From assembly GCA_027475525.1 (NCBI GenBank), contig JAMWFC010000032.1, forward strand, positions 1,116,001-1,180,000: DNA of 64,000 nucleotides, given 5' to 3'. The position numbers were made by a program, and so were the translations under genes. The notes beneath the pieces are model-generated. The model made no database searches, was not told the DNA's origin, and was given only the letters and a program-made list of their open reading frames with translations. Shown piece after piece: positions 47,201 to 60,533 of the stretch; the first letter of the stretch is position 1, and every line of letters starts with the position of its first letter. The DNA comes from Macrolepiota albuminosa (lineage: Eukaryota; Basidiomycota; Agaricomycetes; Agaricales; Agaricaceae).

Positions 47201-50200
47201 CATATAAAGGATGGCAAGCATAGCGGCGTCAAGAATTCGAATTGCACCAGACAATATCAAGGACTGAAACGTATTTCTCATTTTGTCGATGAGGGTGATC
47301 AACCGCAAAGCTCGCAACGCCTTCAACGCCCTGGTGAATCTACTCATGCCACCGATGAAGATGAGACCTGTGATTATGTTGACAAGGATGCCGCACATAA
47401 TGAAAAAGTCGAGAACATTCCAGATACTGCGGATATAGGCGTTGGGAGTGAAGAGAAACCCGTCGGCAATGACTTTAATGATGAACTCGACCACAAGAAG
47501 GAATCCAAACGCCGTTTCCGAAAGATCAAACCATGCTCCGCGTCCGTGATGATCTCGGCGGTAGACAGGGGTTGCAATGATCTCTGTCACTATCCCAGCA
47601 ATTACAGTGAGGAGAAGAACGAGCTGAAAAATGGGATGTGCAATAGGCGAGTAAGGTGTGCCAAAGATGCGTTCACCATTTGCGGGCTGTACAAGCTTTT
47701 GGCATAATCGGCGCAAGGGGTTCTTCTGTGAAAAGATCCAGAATGTCTTATCATAGGTGGGGTGGTCGCGAATAAAATCGGCTCTCTGTGCTCGTCTCTC
47801 CAACAAGGCATCACGAAGATCATGGGTAGCGGTGCTCTCACCGTTAACGGTCGCGAGCAGCTCCCTGAGAAGAATAAGCACTGATGACCAAAGAACATGT
47901 ATTCAACGTACAGAGGCCGATCTGTTTGTTCTTCGTGACTATTGTCTGGCTTGCCATTCTTGAAGGTTGACATCGGAAGATCATCCATCCTTTGTTCACC
48001 AACAAAGAGACGTTCAAGCATATTCAACGATTTGGCAGGAAAATGACGTGGTCTAGATGAGCTGGACGCTGCACGCTGTGTCTGTAGAAGTGCGATCAAA
48101 CAAAGTTAAGATATGATGAGTAATGGCACATACTGAGGGTGAATGAGCATCGTTTCGAGGGACACTGCGGTCTTGTACCAAAGACTTCTGCATGGGAAGG
48201 ACGAGATTGGCAGGAAGGTCAACTTGAACCTTGACAGGACTTGGCCTGACCCATCGATATGGGTTGAACCTGCGCATCCAAGAAGCCGAGCCTTGCTGTG
48301 CTTGATGAGTGTCCCAATACTTCCGTGCTTGCTCCTGCTTTTTCAGCTCCTCCGCAACTTCAAAGTTCTCGTTGATCACCGCAATGAACATCTGCAGTAC
48401 GATGACTGAAAGTGAGGGGAAGAAAACATTAAGATGAGGGGAAAAATGGAAATATCGTGGTAACTCGTACAATTTGAGAAGAGCATCCAAGAAGAGACGA
48501 ATGTGGCTACAATGATAGTCTGTCCAAGCCGAATCTCTGCACCGGTTGTTTTGTAGAGGACATCTGTCCAGTTTTCCGACGAGAAGACTTGATAAATAGC
48601 TAGGAAGGACGTCCAGATGTCACCGAAGTTCATTGTTGTATCTTTTCCCATATCTCCGCGAAGAAGTTGCACCGCCGCCAGCGCAGCGATGTAATTTGTC
48701 ATGATCAGAAACAAGGACATGTTAGCCAAACCGTACATGTTACCGAACACCGCAAGCTTTCGGATATCTTGTTGAGACAAGAGTTTAACAAGGAACAGAA
48801 AACTCACCAAAAGAGGTTTCATTCTAGGCACAACCAGAATGACCCGGTAAAATCTCATGAGCTGAAGAATCGTGAACCACGGGTATATCGAAGAATTGTG
48901 AATCATGGGAATCTGGATTATGCTCGTTCCGATGGCCAAGATCAAATCAAGCCAATTATTCCCGTGCGAGAAAAAGCTCCTCCAGTCAGGTAATGTAGCG
49001 AGGACCCGAATCACGATCTCGATATCAAACGCAATGGTAATCACAAGCTCGCCATAGTACATAACATTTTCATGCATAGCGTTTACATTCACGGTCCGTG
49101 ATGCCTGCAGAGCAAGAGACACAAGAGCGAGAAGAACCCAAAACCAATAAGTGTAGCCGTAGATGGTTTTGGCGAGATTAGGACGTGGGGGTTTATGGTT
49201 TTCATCGGCAACCCAAACGTCGTCATGCGTCCCGGGGATGGGGACAAGGCTGTGATTGAGGTTAGCATAGAATAGAAACTGAGATCAGTGGACAGACATA
49301 CGGAGCCGCACCAAAGGCACTTTTCTTAGTTTCAGAACGGATGGCAGAGAATGTATTAGTTATCACGGCAACGAAAAGGTTGATGAGCCAGAAATTCAGG
49401 ACAACGATGCAGATGATAAAGAAAAAGCATGCGAAGAAATAATCTGAGTCTATCACGGAATACATCAATGTTGTCCACTGCGACATCCGTTAGGTCAAGC
49501 ATCAAGTGAGCGTGAAAACTACGAACCCCATTTGCAGAAGCAGTGATGATGACCTGAAGAGCTGAAAACCAAATGGCATCAAAGCTTTCGACATTGTTTG
49601 AAGGGTTGTTATCTTGCTCCTGGAAACCAAAGGTCAGTGATATCACTTTCATTCACAGGAAAAGACACACTTTGCACACTTGCCCCAAGGGACATATGTA
49701 CCCCTTTGGTATGTTTGATTGTGCACCATCGAGCATGATATAACCAGTGGGTTTCAACGTCACAGGATCGATGTATCCTCCACAGAACTGCTCTATTTGA
49801 ATTTCTTGTTCCCCGAGGACAGGCTGAAGGAGACAATTCCTACGGAGAGAACCTTTGAAAGTTTGAACACCGATGATACTATGACACTTGAGACTAGGGT
49901 AGGCAGAAAGTGAGGAAAAACTCACGAAAACAGGACCATGGCGAATAACACAAAGTAAGCAACCCGCGTGATAAGTGGACGAGCAGTCTTCAGAGAGTGC
50001 ATGATTGTCTATAAAACGCGTCAGGCCGAACAATGAGATACAAACCAAGGCAATGCACAGTTGTACCAGACGTGATAGTCAATAGTCTTGCTGTCCGAAT
50101 CACACTCATGGCTCGAAACATGCCAATATGGTACCTTCCCCGCTCTTCCCCCCATATTGCCAGCACAAATGCAATCCAAAAGCTGACGATAGCTATGAAA

Positions 50201-51877
50201 TCGATCCGACTCCAGCTTTGCCTGAGATACGGGATATTCCTAAACGCTTTGTCATGTGCATTTGCAATGCTCAAACTGAACGGAAGCGAGATGACATCGG
50301 TGTCTGACTTGAGAGCTCTTGAAAAATATGTGGCTGTAGAGGGCTTGCGTACAACTTGATGTAGGGTATGAGCTGTGTTCAAGATTTTCTCAGTAAATGA
50401 GTTTGGAGGCGGAGGCGGTTCCGATTGTGTGAGCGCGACTTGTGACGCTGGGGGGACATGGGGATAAGGAGACGTCGGTATGTGCGGGTTGAGTGTAAAA
50501 GGGCGCAGAAGAGCGAGTTTGAGGTTGCGTAGCCTCTTCGAGATGGAAGTGCCTTGGCTGAGAGCGGCTTGAGAGAGAGTTCCGGAGCGCCCAAGAACAG
50601 TCGCAGATCCAACAGAGGGTGTGGAAGGATATTGATCGGATTGGCCCTGGAAGGGAAAACGGAAAAAAGAACCAATGGAAACTTCAGGATCAAATAGAAA
50701 ACCAGAGACACAGATGCGAGCGAAGGCTTCCAATCTAACACAACATCGTATAAAAAGTGGTAAGGAAAACATACTTGAGGGGACTCACGTAAATATAATA
50801 AATAATACAAATAGAGCGTAGTCCTCCCAAGAATGGAAATATCCCTTGATACGGGGTGGGACGGCGGTGCCATGGGAGGAAAGTGTCAGAGGAAGGGCAG
50901 CTTGAATGGTTAAGACGACAGCATTGATGATAATCAGTACAAGAATAATAGGTTCAGTCCATCTGTGAGCATGAGCAGTTGAGTAGTTGAGATGAACACA
51001 TGACGGAAAGAAGCATGACGTACGTATACACAAGAAAATTGAAAAGAGCAAGCCTGAGTTTGCTGTCTGACCCGAGAAATCCCAGCGTCCGACCACGAAT
51101 AGGTAACGCCTTCGTCAAATCAGGAATCTGGTCTTCGTCGGTAGCCCGCTCCTCCCCGTCCCCGAGACGGAGCTGACTCTCCAATCCGTTAGACGCAAGG
51201 TTGACCACACGTACGGACGCACGACGTAAATTTTGTGACATAGATTTAATAGCAGATCCTGTCTTTTTCAAAGGCGACGGTGTAACGCTGTATCGTACAG
51301 TCCTTCGACGGCTACGCGGTGTAAGGGCTGCACTCTGTTCAGGATCCGTCTCGTCATACTCCTCAACTCCATTGCGTGACATGTTGGACGTCAGATGCGC
51401 CTCATCATCTTCCCTATGTCCATCATACATCTCCGAGTCAAAGTCGTGAGGTGATACAAGGGACGCCGAAGACAATCCTGGTTGTGAAGTTGTAAATGGA
51501 TTCATATTCTGGTTTTGAATTCCGTAGCGCGCTGAGAAAGGAAAGCTTCTATCATCACTGGGTGAGAAAAAGACGTCGTCTGTCGCAGAGTGCGCAGGTC
51601 CAATGTTCGAGGTGGTCAATGCCGAAGATGGCAGAGCTGCAGAATGTGGTACTTTGGATGTATCGAGTCGAAGAGGGTCCTGCCCTGCATCAACCAAGCG
51701 TTGTCCCCAGCTGGTTCTTCGTCTCGCAAGTGACCCGTTGCTCCCAGATGGTTCCAAAGAAGGGAGAGGAGGTGCTGAAGCTGCTATGCCAGTCGGAGAG
51801 CCAGTTAAATCAATAGCCGAAGTAATCGTTGATTGTGGAGTCGTAGGACGCTGCAGATGTGTTTCCTGTTGTTCCAT
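44292..51877 (-). CDS. CCH1: Voltage-gated calcium channel alpha subunit Cch1
   Basis: A 7.6-kb, many-exon minus-strand gene for a four-domain cation channel of the plasma membrane. With Mid1 it forms the high-affinity Ca2+ uptake system of fungi. A long N-terminal cytosolic region ([16 protein letters not shown]) precedes domain I. Pore-loop motifs are clear: domain [14 protein letters not shown], domain [16 protein letters not shown], domain [16 protein letters not shown], domain [15 protein letters not shown]. The selectivity ring is therefore N/E/E/E, as expected for fungal Cch1, not the animal E/E/E/E. The domain III S4 helix has regularly spaced basic residues ([18 protein letters not shown]), while the domain IV S4 is weakly charged. 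An EF-hand-like segment ([16 protein letters not shown]) follows IVS6. The C-terminus is spliced to [18 protein letters not shown] with the stop at 44,294-44,292. The start is the first ATG of the open N-terminal exon. All domains look intact. Confidence 0.93.
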
Positions 51878-53100
51878 AAGCTAAATAGGAAATAAAGGAA
51901 ATACGCGTCGAATGGTCGACCGCGATAGTGAAGAAAAGCACCCAGAGTCCGACGCAACGGCTTTCAATATTATGGTCACGATCGGACAGACTCACCATTC
52001 GTGAGAACTTTGATCAAAAACCAAGTGATGAACCGAATTTTTTCCGCCCATGTTACTGTAACTGCTCCACCTGCCCTCCGATAGAAAGTACAGATTGTCA
52101 CTGGCTTGTGTGAGTGTCGTGCCTTTAGATTCTATGACGGCCAGTTAGTTCCTACTCATTATTAGGGAGAGAAAAGCCAACCCACTTTGAGGTTTGCGAG
52201 ACATTGTATCGTTGAGGAATCAGCATGCATCTCGCAGTATCATGGCAAATAAAGCATTCAATCAAACTTCGAGGACTTTGGCGCGTACACCCGTGCCACG
52301 ATCTCTAATTCAGCCTCTGAACGTCTCAAGACCAGATCGATTGAATCATGTCCGCCAGATGCTGATCTTGCCTTGAATCTACCTCCGTTATCAAATCTTT
52401 CCCTACTTTTGCACAAGGCCTCCGTGTGAAGGCCAAACTCGGTATCCTGTGGCTCTAGATCTGTTGGAGATACTGTTCCGTATTCTGCTTGGGATAACTC
52501 TGAGAAGACATGCTCAAGCAAATCTCGAAGGACCCAAAATTTTTCTATAGAACCTGTGTTCAACGCACCACACAATGTATACCAAATACTGGGCTTCCTC
52601 CGTAAGATGTGGGCCGTTAATTGGTGTTAAACTTAATCAATAGATCCAATAGGTACCTAACAGGATGAAATATTTTCTGCTAGGTGGATTGTGGACTGAG
52701 ATCATCCACAACGATTTGCGGATCTCTTTCCACGGTTACATTGAGTGTAATATCCTGGGTTAAACATTCGATGTCATATGGCTTCTTTCTAGTCATTCTG
52801 GCCGAGGCTAAAATGACGGTTTCTGTCAAGACTCCATCAGTATATTTTTATGCCAAAGCGGACCAATATTCGCCGGCTAGTTGACAAAGGAATCACCTGG
52901 TCACCTGGATATTGGTGTGAAGGTTCGTGTTCAAGCTTTGACCACGCCAACATCGGGCCTCCGGCGAGGTTCTCGTCGAGGACGCTGCATTCCCCATACC
53001 TTCTTTCTGTGGGAAGACTGAACGGTTGTTTAGAGAAGTTTATTCCGGGACCGACGGTACACCTTTCCATTGTCTGTTGTCCGTAGGGGACATATCTCAA
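51878..53100. other. Intergenic between CCH1 and HMG paralogue 2
   Basis: About 1.2 kb of divergent upstream region. A 105-codon minus-strand ORF at 52,258-52,575 (MCGALNTGSIEKFWVLRD) has no recognised domain and no supporting context. Confidence 0.5.
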
Positions 53101-53166
53101 TGGCCAGGATGGTTATACGACCACGTGTAAACAGGTATTTCAACTCTGGCCACTCGATTGTTACTT
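53101..53166 (+). promoter_or_regulatory. Shared 66-bp promoter block upstream of HMG paralogue 2
   Basis: This is the plus-strand partner of 34,526-34,591. It holds TGGCCAGGATG, TTATA, CCACGTG, and the 33-bp identical run that ends in GATTGTTACTT. It lies 101 bp before the ATG at 53,268, nearly the same spacing as in the paralogue (98 bp), whereas the sequence between block and ATG has diverged. This pattern suggests selection on the block, or recent copying or gene conversion. Confidence 0.85.
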
Positions 53167-53267
53167 TATTTACGAACAATATCTCGCATTATCTCCCCAT
53201 CGTCCCCCCCCTTCTTGTACACTCACGACCATACTCGTCTTCCTTCTCGCTTTTCCTTGGCACCATC

Positions 53268-54344
53268 ATGTCTGCTTCGTCTCCTGCAGAGTCTTCTACC
53301 GATGTCCCGCCTCCGAGACAACATATCAAAAGACCCCCAAACGCGTGGGTTATCTACCGACAAGTGAAATCCAAGGAGTACCGCGAGGCGCATCCGGATC
53401 GAAAGTTCACTCTACCCGAAATGTCCGGGATCATGTCGAAACAATGGGCAGGAGAACCTGAAGAGGAGATAAGACGCTTCGAGCAACTCGCCAATGAGAA
53501 GTTGTCGGAGCTCCTAAAGCGCCATCCTGAATACAGGTACCAACCCAGGTCGAGGGGCTCAGGCGACAAGCAGAAGAAGATAAAGAAGGTGAGGGAAGGA
53601 CGTGTGACGAAGCCGAAGCGAACGAAGAAAGACAAGGCGGCATTGACTGCCACTGAGACCACTATCACTGAGGCCACCAACGTCGTTCAGGAGCGGTCTG
53701 AGGCCAATGGCCCTATCACTGCCTCCAGTGGTGTCTTCGGGCTCGGTCCTCCGGTCCTTCTTGACGATCAACGCGCTCTCACTAACGCCAACCATATATT
53801 CTGTGACAACACTATTTATGTAAGTTTCATTGCGCATACATACTTTCGGTTTGTCACTCACAGCCTTCCCCAGTCTCTCGATAACTTCAATGCAGCAATG
53901 CTCAATTGTGGGGCACAGCCGATGGCTGCAGGCTCGGGTCAGATCGCGATGCAGCAATTTCCGACATCCCAAGGGAATGCCCACCGGTTGATGTCAAATG
54001 GAGGTACCATTGTTTCCAATGGTCAGTTTCATATAGGCGGATCGTTCCAACCTTTCAACGCATCCGAAGCAAATACTCTGTATCCTCTGTACGAACAAAC
54101 GACAGAGGCCGCCGCTGGACCTGGCGTACCCTATGCCACCACCCCTCGGAATGATGGCAGCTCCAATTGTTTCAATTCTCTCGAGTATCCGACTCCAGAC
54201 TTCATGCATGCCGCTGCTCCTCTTGGCAACGAACAAGTTTCTCTCGACGCCACCGTCAATTCAATCCAAGGCTTAAATGCCGTTTTCGAGAACCTCGCCA
54301 ATTTTTTGGCGTTTGACCGAGATTATATGGCTTGGGGAGTCTAA
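53268..54344 (+). CDS. HMG-box transcription factor, paralogue 2
   Basis: Two exons (53,268-53,819; 53,874-54,344) with a 54-nt intron give 340 residues. The HMG box occupies residues about 20-95: HIKRPPNAWVIYRQVKSKEY, SGIMSKQWAGEPEEEIRRFE, KLSELLKRHPEYRYQPRSRG, followed by a basic tail (KQKKIKKVREGRVTKPKRTK). The C-terminal half is Gln/Asn/Gly-rich and ends FENLANFLAFDRDYMAWGV, related to the end of paralogue 1 (NNFADIMDIDRGLQSAW). The intron interrupts both genes at the same place and phase. The start is the first ATG after the conserved promoter block, and 66 open codons upstream in frame lie in the promoter and are not coding. It is probably a nuclear DNA-binding regulator; its target genes are unknown. 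Confidence 0.88.
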   Translation: MSASSPAESSTDVPPPRQHIKRPPNAWVIYRQVKSKEYREAHPDRKFTLPEMSGIMSKQWAGEPEEEIRRFEQLANEKLSELLKRHPEYRYQPRSRGSGDKQKKIKKVREGRVTKPKRTKKDKAALTATETTITEATNVVQERSEANGPITASSGVFGLGPPVLLDDQRALTNANHIFCDNTIYVSFIAHTYFRFVTHSLPQSLDNFNAAMLNCGAQPMAAGSGQIAMQQFPTSQGNAHRLMSNGGTIVSNGQFHIGGSFQPFNASEANTLYPLYEQTTEAAAGPGVPYATTPRNDGSSNCFNSLEYPTPDFMHAAAPLGNEQVSLDATVNSIQGLNAVFENLANFLAFDRDYMAWGV

Positions 54345-55513
54345 CAAGTAAGTACCTGCTCACACGTCTCTCTGATGCATGTCATGGACCTTCCATCGCA
54401 GCATCACGAGAACCTCAATCCCCACCTTACGAAGTCGCACTGACGTCCTCCCAGTCGCTTGACACCTACCAAAGTCTTCTTCTAACTTAATCACCTGTTT
54501 TCCTTTCGCATTATTGTGTCGCTAAGGTAAGTATGTATCGCTAGCATCTACTTGTTATCCCTGTTACGCATTGTTATCTTTTTTGTCTCCGTCGAAACCT
54601 ACACTCTCCATCGTCTTATATCCTATTTCTCTCATTACTATCTCGTGACATTGGTCCTTTTCTTCGTGTCCACATATTATGGATGACAGTTTTTTTACCT
54701 CATATTGTATTGGAACCCCTTCCCGTTATCGATTTTTACATTGTTCTCGTGCTATCACCTACCCCATCAACGTTATTGTGCCGTTGTCCAGCCGAGCTAA
54801 CCTACCGTTAAACCGGCTATCCTTGGTACTTTATTTCATTATCTATCTAAATCCTTTTTACTGTGCTCTCTTATCATGATTATGTTTCTCTGTTGTTCTC
54901 AGGATGGATTCACCTCTCATTAGATGCCGTTGAAATTGTAAGGTTATTGTTGGCGACTCGCAACAAGAACTGTATAACGGCATGACACCCCCGGTGCTAA
55001 AGCAAAGAAGGTTTGATTTAATCCCGACATCCTCACGAAATCGGTGGTAACCAGATGAGTCCTGTATATAGTCTAATCCACTGTTCCCCTGGATATTTTC
55101 TAAACAACGGCCACTATGGTGGGGTGTATCTTCTATCTACGGAAACCCAAAAATTCGGAAACGAAGGATTTTGACTCTAACCAGTTGGATATTTCATAAA
55201 GTCGTTTTAAGAATCAACCTCTAATCCATGACCCCTGTTAATTTCAGATCGTTTATGTGGCGTAAATTGATCAATCCCAAAAACAAAACCACTGGCAAAT
55301 GCCATTGGTTGGTGTGGACGAGATGTTAAGAAACTCGTAGCTACAGACTAATTGTAGGGCACTGACAACCGCAGGTTCCCGTGAATTTTGATACTCAATG
55401 AGAACAGATGAATCGAATGTATTCCGGATATTCCGGAGGAGTCCTGGTCTCAGCCCACCATGCTGCGTTTCCTACCGCGTAACCGTACTGAAAAACGTCA
55501 GGCGTGGTAGAGA
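54345..55513. other. Intergenic, 3' region of HMG paralogue 2
   Basis: Directly after the stop codon a GTAAGTACC donor-like sequence suggests a spliced 3' UTR. The rest, to the BUD32 stop, has no recognisable gene. Confidence 0.5.
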
Positions 55514-56499
<986 letters not shown>

Positions 56500-57165
56500 C
56501 TGACGAACCAGAGGGCGACACCGTGGAAGACGACCAAGTAGTCTAAATAAATGATTGTTGAGATTCTCAGAAATTCAATCTGATTAGCCTGATCATTATC
56601 TTATCAGCTCTTGATGCATATGGACTTGTCATTCATAACACCGTTACACTGGGGACTATGCATAATTATAATGGCCGTTATTGTCCAAATAAATCTGGTC
56701 AATGGCAGTCGTATATGACATTCCAGTCGCATATTCTGTACAGTAATGTACGCGTAACGGTCTCTGCTTACTTGATAGATTTCTCACTTTATTTGTTACT
56801 ATTATGTGGTTACGTGACGTTTTATTCCAAGTGTGCCGAACGGCACAGTGTACCTCTCAAGTTGACTGTCACGTATAAAGACCGCGGAAACTCATGCAAT
56901 GTCGGTTCGGCTCAACTCATTTAATTCAAGCTATTGAACCGCTGTAGCCCAGTACGCGCCCGCGGCTCATGTACCGTTGATTAAATCCCCAAGTCTTCGA
57001 GTTCCCCCGCCAGTTCGCTTTAAGGTTTCTGATAGCGCCCGCCAGCACTGACAGGTCGCAACAGGTCGTTCTTCCACCTGATATCCATCCGCTTCCTGAC
57101 TCAGTGGCTGACTATGTAAGCAGAACATTGCCTTTCTGCGTCTAAGAAGACATAAAACATTCCTT
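56500..57165. other. Divergent intergenic region
   Basis: About 670 bp between the BUD32 start and the 110-residue ORF on the other strand. It serves as promoter for both. No gene recognised; the plus-strand ORF 56,658-56,924 has no support. Confidence 0.5.
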
Positions 57166-57498
57166 ATGGATCAGTTCGTTTATCCGTTCACATTGGAACC
57201 TCACATCATTACTCTGGAGTCTTCGCGCCGAAGCACTATCGCCGCACATGCAGCTCGCAGAGAAGCATATTTACGACAACGTGATCACGAGAAGGAGCGC
57301 CGAAAGCGCGACGCGTTACGGAGAATTGCCCCAGGTTTCGAGCCCCAAGGGACAGTCCTTGTGCCCACGAGAACTGTCAGTGATATTTCAGATTCCCAGG
57401 GTATGGATCCGGAGAGACCTGGCCACAGGCACACTAAATCTGTAATGGAAGACCTAGTAGACCAGTTGGCTGCACTGGACTCGAGTGCGTCTATGTAA
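57166..57498 (+). CDS. Small basic helical protein, 110 residues
   Basis: A single-exon ORF of 110 codons. The N-terminus has MDQFVYPFTLEPHIITL, followed by a strongly charged helix (ARREAYLRQRDHEKERRKRD) and the segment ALRRIAPGFEPQGTVLVPTR, then an acidic/polar end (MEDLVDQLAALDSS). The helix and RRIAPGF motif recall small uncharacterised proteins that I associate with Agaricomycetes. This is from memory and was not tested. No signal peptide or membrane helix is visible. The plus-strand ORF in another frame (57,248-57,445) is a shadow. Its function is unknown; the basic helix could bind nucleic acid or a partner, which is only a guess. Confidence 0.6.
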   Translation: MDQFVYPFTLEPHIITLESSRRSTIAAHAARREAYLRQRDHEKERRKRDALRRIAPGFEPQGTVLVPTRTVSDISDSQGMDPERPGHRHTKSVMEDLVDQLAALDSSASM

Positions 57499-60400
57499 GG
57501 CAGATTAAGACATTCGCAATCAAATCTTATCTTCGGCTAGTTCGGCTCATGATGCTAAGGATTCTCTTTACTTATGCGTGCTCTTGGTACCTTGCTTGGC
57601 TTTTGACGGCTTTTTTGTACAGAGTTCTGTAACACTCAACACGCGCGGCGCAAACTGCGCGTCGTAGTCGGTATCAAGTTCAAATTAAGTTTAACCCGAG
57701 ATGCCCAAGCGTCTGCATTCACTCAGACCCATCTCAAGTGCTGTAAAGTTCCCCCAAGGTATCAGCATTCTTCTCTTGCCCTGATAACGGCGCTTTCTCG
57801 CCGCTGATTACGACTGTGGGCATCCTTGTCACAGTATCGCTCATTGGATTAATATACCATCATCACTCAGGTGATTGTCCCGTCCTACACTATCTGGGGT
57901 TCGGAAATCCACGAAAGTCCTTGATTGCGGCCTGAGACGACTTCGCTCGCATGCATCCAAATAGCTTACCCCTTATCGGCATTACGCTCAGATGGGCGGG
58001 GACAGGTCCGTGGTTATTTTAAAGTTCAAGTGCCTTGGTCAGTCCTGTAACAATTCGCTCTTGTTGCTTTTGAAGAGTCCCCCACTACTGTTAAAAACAG
58101 TGTGCGTAAATGCATTCCCTCCCGGACCAATGGGCTTAGCTTAAGCTATGGGGGGGGGGGGTTTCAATTCCCACCCGTCCCGCCAACGGGCTCTGGGGAC
58201 GCGACTATGGCGTGGGTCACAGAGCTACTCGTAATAGGGTAACGTTCCTCCAAAAAAAAGAGAGAAAAAAAAGAAACCACGCGCATGCTGTTGATGTAAC
58301 CGAGACTGTTCCCGATAGATGTTGACCAATTACTCGTCTTACAATCATCCCGAAGGCGCACTAGATTCTCCATGGGTAACTCTATATTGATTTACCTGAT
58401 AACTGAATATGGACAGACCGGTTTTACAGCAGATCAGAGCCGCGCGTCTACTACCCCGTGTTCTTCAACGGTTCCTTTTACAACAACTATTTTCTTTAAT
58501 CCGAGTGGCCAGACAGTTCAGTTTTCACATGAAAGATGGGTCGATTTTCCCGGCCTGTCAAGCATTAATCGCATGACATTACAGTATGATACCATATTCA
58601 TACGGCTTTCCTCAGGGGGCTGGTCAATTGGTCGGCAGGCCATGGGGCATCCCTCAGCTCCGGCAGAAACCTTAACGCTTTGCCGTGCAGTGAAGTATCT
58701 CCAATCTTACTTCTAGGTTAATCGTGCGACCCAGAGTTGTCTATTTCAACTAACCAGGCGATCTTGGTTATCAAGGTATGGAGGTAGAAATGCTAAGTCT
58801 CGATGACAACGGAAATAAGGAGTCAAATTGTGTCTGGCTCTTCTGCTTTACCTACCATTCAGGATGACATTCAACAAGGTACAAAATTTGAAGATTCACT
58901 TGAATACGGATATGGATGGATGAGGACTGTTTGATGCATCGTGTGAGGCTGATACGGCGTCGGCGAAAGCGCGTGGGTCCAAAAAACACAGAAAAGAATG
59001 CAGAATATACTTAGACGGTATACCGGCGCTCCATGTCACGCCTTTGAGTCATGTACACTAGAATGGAGGTCTTTTTTTCCAAGGGGTGTACATACACCGA
59101 CAGATTGGGCGATCTTGCCGTGCCTACATGAAAATATGGCATTGGCATCAACTGATTCTTCTGGAAAATAGATAAATATTTTCTCAAGAAGGCCAACGTG
59201 TGCGAACACCGTGATTATATGCTACGCGGCGTCTCCTGAAAGACGCAAGGTACCGAAAGGACGATTGACAAACGGAGCTGTGTTGATGGACACAAGCACT
59301 CGAAGTTTCTCCCCGACCCGAAAAGTTAGATGAAAATGTAAGTTGTTATGAGATGTAAACAACAAAGCTCCTAGGAAGGCGGACGAGTAGAGCGGCGGCT
59401 TCAAGTCTACGATGAAAAATGATTGATGACTAGCTTTCACCGATGGTCTGATATGTACAAAGTAGGTAGCTACGCGTTACATAATCATTTATGGAAATTA
59501 ACCTAACACATATCGTTATGTCACGGTCGTCACCTATAATCGTCACCTGCAGGATATGAGAAACTAGCCTTGACGCCCATTTTATGACAAGTAGAAGCAT
59601 CGGAAAGTCATCTTTCAAGAAATGGATTTTCGTAATGCGCTTGCAGACGATGTTCCTGGGCTTTTCATCCTTCACAAGAGGCAACATAGTCATAAGGAGT
59701 TATTGACTTGATAAAGCTGGAGATGAATGTGATAGGCTCTAGGCATAATAAGGAAACTCAGGCCAATCGTACCGGGGCTGCATATGGAACTTCATTCACT
59801 GCTGCAGACTGAATCATTGAAGAAAAAAAGGGGTGGCTTCAACGAAAGTGAACTCCACTTGGATCCAGCCAGAAATGCAAGTAATGCCGCGGATGCCACA
59901 GATACATTTCCCACAGATGTTAATTTCAACATCAGCCAGACGTTCTGTTTCGGGAGAGTGCTAGCGCGTCACTGTCACTGATACCAAGAGTGGTTGACTG
60001 CTCAGGATAGTGCCGAATGGACAGGTCACAGGGAGGTCCATAGAAACTTCTTGAGCGCATATGGACAACCTGTTGACTATGATAAGGTAGGCAAAGCCCC
60101 TTGGGGTAATAAAAACTTCCACAACTTAATGGCAACATTGATTTATGGGCGAAGAACCAGAATTAATATATGCTGCGGTGATAGACGCGAACCGCTGCAT
60201 AAAACTTGGACGTTGGACTAGCGAAGTTGACGATAATCAACAGTTTTGATAACAAGATCCCCCATCATCATGATCAAGAATCACATCACGGATTGAAGCA
60301 GTGACCGATGTACACGTAATTGCCATTATTTGCCAGGGTGGTAAGATCTTTCTTTCCCGATGTTTGGATATGAACCGCCTTGTCTGATATTCTTATGGCA

Positions 60401-60533
60401 GAACTACACGGACAAATTATTATCAACTATGTATGCCGGCTTCTATTGCGCGATTTGCCATTGTCCCGACCCGGCTTTTTCTATAAGAAGGGCCTGATAT
60501 CCTCCGTTATTCCTCACACATTTCTCCCTTGAC
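57499..60533. other. Intergenic, about 3 kb without a recognised gene
   Basis: It contains a G homopolymer of about 12 bases near 58,150 and a purine run near 58,250. A 114-codon plus-strand ORF at 58,372-58,716 (GQTVQFSHERWVDFPGLSSI) has no recognisable family. Several 60-90 codon ORFs on the minus strand at 59,011-59,693 have no support. A CTATAAGAAG element near 60,480 is the likely P450 promoter. Confidence 0.45.

Noticed and set aside
53070..53267. N-terminal extension of HMG paralogue 2 by 66 codons
   Set aside because: The extension runs through the conserved promoter block and TATA element. The paralogue starts at the equivalent later ATG.
33130..54344. Interpreting the HMG-box pair as the mating-type locus
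   Set aside because: Basidiomycete mating loci are normally defined by homeodomain pairs and pheromone/receptor genes. None was found in the window, so only a general HMG-regulator call is supported.
58145..58195. tRNA-like T arm after the poly-G run (TTTCAATTCCCACC)
   Set aside because: No matching acceptor, D or anticodon arms could be drawn. The resemblance to a B box is short.
58372..58716. 114-codon plus-strand ORF
   Set aside because: No family recognised, no splice or promoter context, and it lies in a 3-kb gene-poor stretch.
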